DNA from: CAYYNP01 sp964472545
GTDB lineage: Bacteria > Planctomycetota > Planctomycetia > Pirellulales > Thermoguttaceae
Length of the DNA: 7,778 bases
Assembly (NCBI GenBank): GCA_964472545.1
Contig: CAYYNP010000394.1
Location: 1-7,778 of the forward strand
Direction of reading: 5' to 3'
Positions 1 to 5,027 of this stretch are shown one piece after another. A model generated the notes under the pieces. That model ran no database searches. It was not told where the DNA came from and saw nothing but the letters and a program-made list of their open reading frames with translations. The number at the start of each line of letters is the position of its first letter. The first letter of the stretch is position 1. The position numbers were made by a program, and so were the translations under genes.

Positions 1-85
1 CAGCCCCCAGTCCCCAGCCCCGTTTGCCGTTGTCGACGCTTTATTCCACGCGCCGCCGAAGCCACAGACCAACGGGCCCCAAGAA

Positions 86-120
86 CCAAAAAAAACCGCC
101 GGTCACTTGACCGGCGGTTT
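86..120 (-). terminator. Intrinsic terminator of the dnaG-rpoD unit
   Basis: Read on the minus strand, a 13-bp perfect stem (AAACCGCCGGTCA pairing with TGACCGGCGGTTT, 93-105 with 108-120) runs directly into a run of eight T residues (complement of the A run at 88-95). It begins 12 nt after the rpoD stop codon. This is a classic Rho-independent terminator in the right place and orientation. The stem itself is symmetric, but only the minus strand has the long U tract, so it serves rpoD. The bases to the left (1-85) show no gene or other recognisable feature beyond a C-rich stretch at 1-21. Confidence 0.93.
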
Positions 121-132
121 GACGGATGTGCG

Positions 133-1818
133 TCAGCTTGCCACTCGCTCGATGAAGCCGGCGAGTTGTTGGCTGCGTACCGGGTGCTGGAGCTTCCGCA
201 CCGCTTTGGCCTCGATCTGCCGGACCCGTTCCCGGGTGACCTTGAAGATCCGGCCCACCTCTTCGAGCGTGTAGGTGTAGCCGTCTCCCAGACCATACCG
301 CAGACGTATAATCTCCCGCTCACGATAGGTGAGCGTCTTGAGCAACGCCTCGATCTTGTCTCGAAGTAGGCCATTTCCGGCAGCTTTTTCGGGTCGCGGC
401 AGCCCACCGTCCTCGATGAACTCGCCGAAACAACTATCTTCGCTTTCTCCGACCGGCCGGTCAAGGCTTACCGGGTGGCGTCCCATGGCCAAAACCCGTC
501 GGGTCTCGTCCATGCTCAATTCAGCGGCCCGCGCGGTTTCCTCAGTCGTGGGGTCTCGGCCCAATTCCTGCTGGAGCCGTTTCGCCGCACCGCGGAGCTT
601 GCTGAGCACGTCGATCATATGCACGGGAATGCGGATTGTGCGTGCCTGATCGGCGATTGCCCGGGTAATCGCCTGGCGAATCCACCAGGTGGCATAGGTC
701 GAGAACTTGAATCCCCGACGATACTCATATTTGTCGACCGCCCGCATGAGGCCCGTGTTGCCCTCCTGGATCAGGTCCAGGAAGCTGAGCCCCCGATTGC
801 GGTATTTCTTGGCGATCGAGACGACCAGCCGCAGATTGCCGCCGGAGAGCTGCCGCTTGACCAGTTCGTAGTCGCGGTATTGCGATCGCATCCGCTGGCA
901 ACGTTTTCGCAGGCTTCCCGGCGTTTCCTGGGTGAGCACCATCAGGTCGCGGAGCTCGCGACGCAGGTTGGCCCGTTTGTCCTTCGTGGCCGGCGTATCG
1001 ATCAGACGCCGCAATTGGGCGCGGATCTGATCCATCCGGCTGAGCACTTCGTCCATCTGCCGCATCATCGACTGCACCCGCCGCGTGCGGAGGCTCAACT
1101 CCTCGATCAACGTGAGCATCTTGCGGCGCCGGCGGATAAACCGCTTGCGGATATCCGGCCGCAGTTCGACGGGCGTGCGGCGATTCAGCAGCCGGTTGAA
1201 GTCGCGGGCGTTGGCCTCGCTGAGGCTCTTGAGCGTCCTCAGGTTGTGCGGCATCCGCGCGATGATCTGCTCCTTAGTCAACCGCTCGGTCAGCGAAACC
1301 TTGATCGTGCGGTCGAAGGGCAGCGCGCCGCGATGGACCTTCGTCAACGTGCCCAGCGTCGCCCGCATCGCCTGATTGCAGCCGATTACGGTCCGCCGGA
1401 AGCGTTTTCGGGTGACCTCGATCTTCTTGGCCAGCGAGATCTCCTCTTCGCGGCTGAGCAGCGGGATCTCGGCCATCTGTGAGAGATACAAGCGGATCGG
1501 ATCGCTGCTCCACTTGACGACGTCGTCCGGCGGAGGCGGCGGGGGCGCACTGGCCGGCACGCCGGCCGCTTGGCCTTTGGCCGGCGCCCCTTCGGCCGGG
1601 CTAGCGTCGGCGGCCGGTTCGGCCGCGTCGAAGAACTCCGGCCGCGGCGCTTCGACCAGTTCGATTCCCTGCTCTTCCAGGGCGATCAATAGATTGTCGA
1701 GCCGATAGGGATCGACTTCCTCGTCCGGCAGGTACTCGTTGACTTCGTCGTAGGTGAGATATCCCTGCGACTTGCCCTTGGAGACCATCTCCTTGAGGTC
1801 GGTGTTGAAAAGGTCCAC
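133..1818 (-). CDS. rpoD: RNA polymerase primary sigma factor RpoD (sigma-70/SigA)
   Basis: Housekeeping sigma factor of 561 residues that directs RNA polymerase to -35/-10 promoters. Region 1.1 is seen at about 1-56 (SKGKSQGYLTYDEVNEYLP, as in the E. coli protein). An Ala/Pro linker with six prolines follows at 62-97, region 1.2 at 101-135, and a long Arg-rich non-conserved region at about 136-315. Regions 2.1-2.4 span 326-401, with the TYATWWIRQAITRAI motif; Q382 and T385 match the -10-contacting Gln/Thr. Region 3 covers 402-470, including the sigma finger around SLDRPVGESEDS. Region 4 covers 484-555, with the helix-turn-helix TLEEVGRIFKVTRERVRQIE at 517-536. The open frame continues upstream to 2325, but that part overlaps dnaG and is low-complexity Arg/Gly/Pro. 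I place the start at GTG 1818 because AAAGGAG (1826-1832) lies 7 nt before it and the protein then begins like other primary sigmas. It is the second gene after dnaG and is followed by a strong terminator. Confidence 0.97.
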   Translation of the reverse strand: MDLFNTDLKEMVSKGKSQGYLTYDEVNEYLPDEEVDPYRLDNLLIALEEQGIELVEAPRPEFFDAAEPAADASPAEGAPAKGQAAGVPASAPPPPPPDDVVKWSSDPIRLYLSQMAEIPLLSREEEISLAKKIEVTRKRFRRTVIGCNQAMRATLGTLTKVHRGALPFDRTIKVSLTERLTKEQIIARMPHNLRTLKSLSEANARDFNRLLNRRTPVELRPDIRKRFIRRRRKMLTLIEELSLRTRRVQSMMRQMDEVLSRMDQIRAQLRRLIDTPATKDKRANLRRELRDLMVLTQETPGSLRKRCQRMRSQYRDYELVKRQLSGGNLRLVVSIAKKYRNRGLSFLDLIQEGNTGLMRAVDKYEYRRGFKFSTYATWWIRQAITRAIADQARTIRIPVHMIDVLSKLRGAAKRLQQELGRDPTTEETARAAELSMDETRRVLAMGRHPVSLDRPVGESEDSCFGEFIEDGGLPRPEKAAGNGLLRDKIEALLKTLTYREREIIRLRYGLGDGYTYTLEEVGRIFKVTRERVRQIEAKAVRKLQHPVRSQQLAGFIERVAS

Positions 1819-1825
1819 CGCGTGA

Positions 1826-1832
1826 CTCCTTT
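1826..1832 (-). promoter_or_regulatory. rpoD ribosome binding site fixing the GTG start
   Basis: On the minus strand AAAGGAG sits 7 nt upstream of the GTG at 1818-1816. This near-ideal Shine-Dalgarno sequence decides the rpoD start against the 169-codon in-frame extension that overlaps dnaG. The 110-nt dnaG-rpoD gap (1819-1928) otherwise holds no convincing promoter or terminator, so rpoD is probably read through from dnaG. Confidence 0.85.
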
Positions 1833-1928
1833 CTCGCGACAAACGCGCTCTGCGTATCCTCTGCGATCTTGCCTTTCCTCCCGAAGAATCCGATGGGTCG
1901 GGGAGGCGATCGCCCGGCGGTGGTATCC

Positions 1929-3935
1929 TTACCCGTCCGTGGGTTCGGAAATACCTTGCCGGATTCGCTCCTGCCGGATCATCTGCTCCAGCAGTGCGGT
2001 CGCCCGGTCGTCGTCCAGTCCTCCTTCGCGGAGCGTCACTAGCTGGCCCGGGCGCCGTCGCTGTGCCTCCTGTTGTTGAATCGTTTCTACCAATTCCCGC
2101 GCCAACGCGGCGGGATCGTGCTCTGGGTCTTGTTTGCCCCGTCGTTGTTCGTCCAACTCGACCAGCAGGCTCTTGGTCGCCGGCCGGTCGAAGCTGAGCA
2201 TCAGCCGGTCGAAGTCGGGCGTCTCGCCGTCGTCGGCCAACCGACAGATTGTATCGTAGATCTCCTTGGCGGGCCCCGGCGGAATCCACTGCGGTTCGAT
2301 TTCGCTGCGGACCTCGGCCAGACATTGCGGGTGCTGCACGAGGATCTCCAACAGTTCCTGCTGTGCCGGTCCGAGTGGCTGCGAGGCGAACTGCTCGGCG
2401 TCGTACGCTTGCGGATCGAAATCGTCCGGCGCCGTCAAGCCGTCTTCTTCGGTTGGCGGCGGAGGCACTTCGGGCCGTGCCGACTCAGGGCGCGGCGACG
2501 GCCGACGGTTGCGCTGCTGCCGGCGCAGGGCCGTCAGACGCTGCCGGACTTCCGCCTCGTCCACGCGAAACCAGGCCGAGAGCCGCTGCAGAATCTTCTC
2601 TTCCCGAAAGCGGTCTTCGCGCGTCGTGTCTTGCCGTAGTCGCGGCGCTCGGGCAACGATCTCGACCAGTTCCTCCAAGGCCTGGCTGGCACGATGCACG
2701 TCGCGCTCGAGGTCCACGCCGCGGGTCTTTGCCTCGAACGCATGGTCCAGCGCCTCGACCGCGTTGTTCTGGACCATCTCGGCAAAGGCTTCCGGCCCGT
2801 GTTCGTGCAGGAAATCGCACGGATCGGAGCCTTCCGGCAGCGTGAGGATTTGCAGGTCGACCTGTTCGGCGACAAACAACCCCAGCACTTGGGTCGTCCG
2901 GCTCTGGCCCGCTTCGTCGCCGTCGAGTATCAGTACGATGCGGTCGGCGAAACGCTTCAGCACCTTGATGTGGCCCTCGCCCAGCGCGGTCCCCATGACG
3001 GCCACGGCGTTACCGAATCCGTATTGGTGGGCGACGACGACATCGGTGTAGCCCTCCATCACCAACGCGGTGGCGAACTTCTCCTTTTGCCGCTGTTTTC
3101 GTAGCGCTTCCTTGGCGACGTCCAGACCGTAAAGCAGGTTGCTCTTGTGGAACAGCGGTGTCTCGTTCGAGTTAACGTACTTTGCCCGGCTGGTCGTGCC
3201 GCTCTCGGGCAACACGCGCCCACCGAACGCCACCGGCCGGCCCTGAGTGTCGCGGATCGAAAACAGCAGCCGACCGCGGAATCGATCGTAGAGTTTGCCG
3301 CCCTCTTGCGATCGCGCCAGGATGCCCACGGTCTCGAGGATCTTCGCCCGATTCGGATCGCGTCCTACTTGCTCCAGGAGCCAATCGTGCCGATTGGGCG
3401 ACAGGCCGATATAAAATCGCTCGATGCTCTCGCGCGTGATGCGGCGCTCGGCGAGGTACTTCCTGGCGATTTCGCCGTCGGGCGATTCGAGTAGACACTT
3501 GTGATATTGCGATTCGGCCCACTGCATGGCCTTGAAGAGCTTCTGCTTGCCTTTGCCGGAGACGGGCGGTGGGCTGGCTTCCGGAGCGTCCTGTCCTGCC
3601 GCGCCTTGCGAGGGCGCAAAGTGGGCCGGCCGAAAACGCCGCAGCTCGATGCCCGCCCGCTCGGCGAGCATCTCCAACGCTTCGCGGAACTCGACGCCTT
3701 CGATCTGCATCACGAAGCTGAATACGTCGCCGCCGATGTCGCAGACCCAACAGCGCCACGATTGACGCTCGGGATTGACCTGCAGACTGGGGCGAGAGTC
3801 GTCGTGCCAGGGGCAATGGGCCACGTAGTTACGGCCTTGACGGCGCAACTGGACGTGGGAGCCGACCAGATCGACGATGTCGACCGCCTGCCGGACCATC
3901 TCTTTGTCGTCAACGGGCGATCCGCTCGACACCAT
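1929..3935 (-). CDS. dnaG: DNA primase DnaG
   Basis: Primase that synthesises RNA primers for replication and docks on the replicative helicase; 668 residues from ATG 3935, close to the usual 580-670. The N-terminal CHC2 zinc ribbon is visible: C41-P-W-H44 and C62-W-V-C65. The RNA-polymerase core follows with the DnaG-typical stretch YVNSNETPLFHKSNLLYGLD (253-272). The TOPRIM catalytic part has VMEGYTDVV (292-300, Glu294) and DGDEAG (338-343, Asp338 and Asp340). A Pro/Arg-rich linker (472-500) leads to a C-terminal helicase-binding region (about 520-668). The frame is open back to ATG 4118, but that codon lies inside the -35 box of a strong promoter and the extra 61 residues are not DnaG-like. 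A GGGGAG (3939-3944) lies 3 nt before ATG 3935 and 6 nt before GTG 3932, so the true start could be the GTG one codon later. It is the first gene of the unit, with rpoD 110 nt downstream. Confidence 0.97.
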   Translation of the reverse strand: MVSSGSPVDDKEMVRQAVDIVDLVGSHVQLRRQGRNYVAHCPWHDDSRPSLQVNPERQSWRCWVCDIGGDVFSFVMQIEGVEFREALEMLAERAGIELRRFRPAHFAPSQGAAGQDAPEASPPPVSGKGKQKLFKAMQWAESQYHKCLLESPDGEIARKYLAERRITRESIERFYIGLSPNRHDWLLEQVGRDPNRAKILETVGILARSQEGGKLYDRFRGRLLFSIRDTQGRPVAFGGRVLPESGTTSRAKYVNSNETPLFHKSNLLYGLDVAKEALRKQRQKEKFATALVMEGYTDVVVAHQYGFGNAVAVMGTALGEGHIKVLKRFADRIVLILDGDEAGQSRTTQVLGLFVAEQVDLQILTLPEGSDPCDFLHEHGPEAFAEMVQNNAVEALDHAFEAKTRGVDLERDVHRASQALEELVEIVARAPRLRQDTTREDRFREEKILQRLSAWFRVDEAEVRQRLTALRRQQRNRRPSPRPESARPEVPPPPTEEDGLTAPDDFDPQAYDAEQFASQPLGPAQQELLEILVQHPQCLAEVRSEIEPQWIPPGPAKEIYDTICRLADDGETPDFDRLMLSFDRPATKSLLVELDEQRRGKQDPEHDPAALARELVETIQQQEAQRRRPGQLVTLREGGLDDDRATALLEQMIRQERIRQGISEPTDG

Positions 3936-4083
3936 CAACTCCCCGGCGGCGATCTTGGCGAATTCCGTTTCGCATGCACAAACCACAGGTCGACAAATCC
4001 ATTTGCCGTGTTGATTGCCTTGCAGGCCAGATAAGGGCGGCCCCAAGAGGCGAGCTTCCTGAGGCCGACTTCCTGCAACGGCG
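3936..4083 (-). other. dnaG 5' leader (predicted untranslated region)
   Basis: This is the stretch of about 148 nt between the predicted transcription start (near 4083) and the dnaG start. I see no riboswitch, terminator hairpin or convincing leader peptide. An ATG frame overlapping the dnaG start (from about 4008 on the minus strand) lacks a Shine-Dalgarno sequence and encodes an unremarkable peptide. The leader ends in GGGGAG, the probable dnaG ribosome binding site. The leader length depends on the promoter prediction being right. Confidence 0.45.
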
Positions 4084-4089
4084 AGCGTG

Positions 4090-4118
4090 ATTATATCGCT
4101 CAGGCGAAAACGGGTCAA
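4090..4118 (-). promoter_or_regulatory. Near-consensus sigma-70 promoter for dnaG-rpoD
   Basis: On the minus strand TTGACC (4113-4118) and a perfect TATAAT (4090-4095) are separated by exactly 17 nt (4096-4112). This is five of six at -35 and six of six at -10. Transcription would start near 4083 and run into dnaG. The location upstream of the core unit fits a strong constitutive promoter read by RpoD itself. The promoter overlaps the most upstream in-frame ATG of the dnaG frame (4118), which excludes that codon as the start for this transcript. Confidence 0.85.
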
Positions 4119-4176
4119 GCACGCGAGAGAGTTGCAGCAATGTCAGCAGTGCTATCGCTTCGGCAGAAAGTGCTTA

Positions 4177-4274
4177 GGGCTTGTCCGGAAACAACTTCGT
4201 CCGCTTCATGGTAGCCATCACACTCCCTGTGATGATTCGCCCGAAAAACTGCGAAGTTGTTTCCGGACAGGCCC
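4177..4274. mobile_element. 98-bp MITE-like element with TTA target duplication
   Basis: The terminal inverted repeats match over 23 bp with one mismatch: GGGCTTGTCCGGAAACAACT... at 4177-4199 against the complement of 4252-4274, which begins GGGCCTGTCCGGAAAC. They are flanked by the direct duplication TTA (4174-4176 and 4275-4277). A perfect 7-bp internal stem (CATCACA at 4216-4222 with TGTGATG at 4228-4234) sits at the centre. The element is far too short for a transposase, so it is a non-autonomous miniature element. A TNA-type duplication and GGGC ends would fit mobilisation by an IS5-group transposase, but that family assignment is inference. It lies about 60 bp upstream of the dnaG promoter. 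Confidence 0.82.
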
Positions 4275-4300
4275 TTAGTGGTGTTTCGATCCTAGATCCA

Positions 4301-4338
4301 CGGGTGCCATGCCCACGCAAGCGTGGGCATGGCACCCG
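4301..4338. repeat. Perfect 38-bp palindromic repeat
   Basis: Two 18-bp arms (CGGGTGCCATGCCCACGC at 4301-4318 and its exact reverse complement at 4321-4338) are separated by only AA. No T run follows on either strand, so it is not an ordinary intrinsic terminator. From memory, GGGTGCCATGCCCACG-type palindromes recur between genes in planctomycete genomes, so I read it as a copy of a dispersed intergenic palindrome family rather than an operator. It sits between the MITE-like element and the terminator of the small secreted-protein gene. Confidence 0.85.
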
Positions 4339-4364
4339 GCACACTCGGATGCTGTGGTGGACAC

Positions 4365-4399
4365 AAAAAGGGGCGGCCCCGCAGTGCCGGGACCGCCCC
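4365..4399 (-). terminator. Intrinsic terminator of the small secreted-protein gene
   Basis: On the minus strand a GC-rich hairpin, whose outer GGGGCGG (complement of 4393-4399) pairs with CCGCCCC (complement of 4370-4376), is followed immediately by TTTTT (complement of 4365-4369). Inner CCC/GGG pairs extend the stem around a loop near 4381-4387. It lies about 20 nt past the stop codon of the minus-strand gene at 4421-4771. Confidence 0.85.
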
Positions 4400-4420
4400 A
4401 GGAGGAGGGCAGGCCGTTGC

Positions 4421-4771
4421 CTAAAACCCGATCCTCAGCGAGAAGCCAGGGCTGTGGTACTGGAAGCCGCTATACGGGCGGTAGTATTGGCCGTGATAGC
4501 CGTAGCTCGGTGGATACGCGTAGGGAGCGTATGTCCGGTAGGGGACCACCACTCGCGGATGCACGCAGACCGGCGGCCGTACGATGACCGGACTGCGGTG
4601 AAAAGAGCCATGATATCGGCTCCCGTGCAGTCCGTGCATCGAGTGGACACCGTGCGAAACGCCCGCGTGGATGCCGACCGAACGCGAGTGTGGCCGGTGG
4701 GCCGCCTCGGTTTCCGCGACCGGCAGTGCGAACAACCCCAATACGGCCAACGACAACGTGACGCGGCTCAT
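4421..4771 (-). CDS. Small secreted His/Tyr/Pro-rich protein of unknown function
   Basis: A 116-residue protein I do not recognise as a named family. Residues 1-23 look like a Sec signal peptide: a short basic start (MSRV), a hydrophobic core (TLSLAVLGLFALPVA) and small residues before a likely cleavage near A23/A24. The mature part is rich in His and Gly at 25-58 (many HG and HS pairs, such as SHGVHSMHGLHG). It then becomes Pro/Tyr-rich at 66-107, with one cysteine (C69), and ends in SLRIGF. Such composition could support metal binding or an envelope role, but this is a guess. AAGGAAG lies about 5 nt before the ATG, and a strong terminator follows the stop, so it is a stand-alone gene. It diverges from the symporter gene across about 256 nt. 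Confidence 0.78.
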   Translation of the reverse strand: MSRVTLSLAVLGLFALPVAETEAAHRPHSRSVGIHAGVSHGVHSMHGLHGSRYHGSFHRSPVIVRPPVCVHPRVVVPYRTYAPYAYPPSYGYHGQYYRPYSGFQYHSPGFSLRIGF

Positions 4772-4953
4772 AATATCTTCCTTTCGAGTAGAGGGGACGG
4801 ATCGATCCTGTGGTTTCTAGCAATGCAGGTTCCGTGCCGCAGCGCCGGGAAGATCGCATAAGACATACCCATAAAAGAGGTTACATCAGGAGTGAACCGT
4901 CCGGTTGTTCGCAAACGCACGCCGAGGCGCCATCACATAGACTACACGACCGT

Positions 4954-4966
4954 TGTCACTGTGACA
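4954..4966. promoter_or_regulatory. Short dyad upstream of the symporter promoter (possible operator)
   Basis: TGTCAC and GTGACA flank a single central T, a perfect 6-bp-arm dyad ending 11 nt before the candidate -35 box at 4978. Its position would suit a regulator of the symporter gene. A dyad this short can occur by chance and no regulator gene is present in the window. Confidence 0.25.
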
Positions 4967-4977
4967 CACATCCGCGA

Positions 4978-5006
4978 TTGACCTGGACTGCTTGTAGGCC
5001 TACGTT
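4978..5006 (+). promoter_or_regulatory. Candidate sigma-70 promoter for the symporter gene
   Basis: TTGACC (4978-4983) is followed after 17 nt by TACGTT (5001-5006). The -35 box is five of six. The -10 box keeps only the three most conserved positions (first T, second A, last T). The start of transcription would fall near 5013, leaving a very short leader before GTG 5028. Confidence 0.45.
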
Positions 5007-5027
5007 CATTAGACTCGCCTGTTCGCA

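Larger units (their letters stand above)
4772..5027. other. Divergent intergenic region
   Basis: This 256-nt gap separates the minus-strand secreted-protein gene from the plus-strand symporter gene. It holds the AAGGAAG ribosome binding site of the former (about 4777-4783), the candidate symporter promoter (4978-5006), and a 13-bp dyad TGTCAC-T-GTGACA at 4954-4966 that could be an operator. I found no convincing sigma-70 promoter for the minus-strand gene. The best candidate, TTCACT with 17 nt to TATGGG (about 4872-4900), is weak. Confidence 0.5.

Noticed and set aside
1..85. Possible end of another gene at the left edge
   Set aside because: Only a short C-rich stretch is visible, with no open frame or motif that could be assigned.
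475..1482. 335-codon plus-strand open frame across rpoD
   Set aside because: It is antisense to conserved sigma-factor domains, lacks a ribosome binding site and has no recognisable domain; it reflects GC-rich codon bias in the opposite frame.
1905..1914. GGCGATCGCC palindrome in the dnaG-rpoD gap, like the cyanobacterial HIP1 motif
   Set aside because: It is a single 10-bp occurrence, expected by chance in GC-rich DNA, with nothing else linking the sequence to cyanobacteria.
1819..2325. N-terminal extension of the rpoD frame
   Set aside because: It lies inside the dnaG 3' coding region, encodes low-complexity Arg/Gly/Pro sequence, and a strong ribosome binding site marks GTG 1818 as the start.
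2073..3104. Several long plus-strand open frames opposite dnaG
   Set aside because: They overlap the conserved primase domains on the other strand, have no domain signatures, and are explained by high GC content.
4470..4859. 129-codon minus-strand open frame overlapping the secreted-protein gene
   Set aside because: It is a shifted frame over the same DNA. The 4421-4771 frame has a signal peptide, a ribosome binding site and a matching terminator, and this one has none of them.
4181..4861. 226-codon plus-strand open frame
   Set aside because: It runs through the MITE, the palindrome, a terminator and the antisense of the secreted-protein gene, and its translation is low-complexity Arg-rich.
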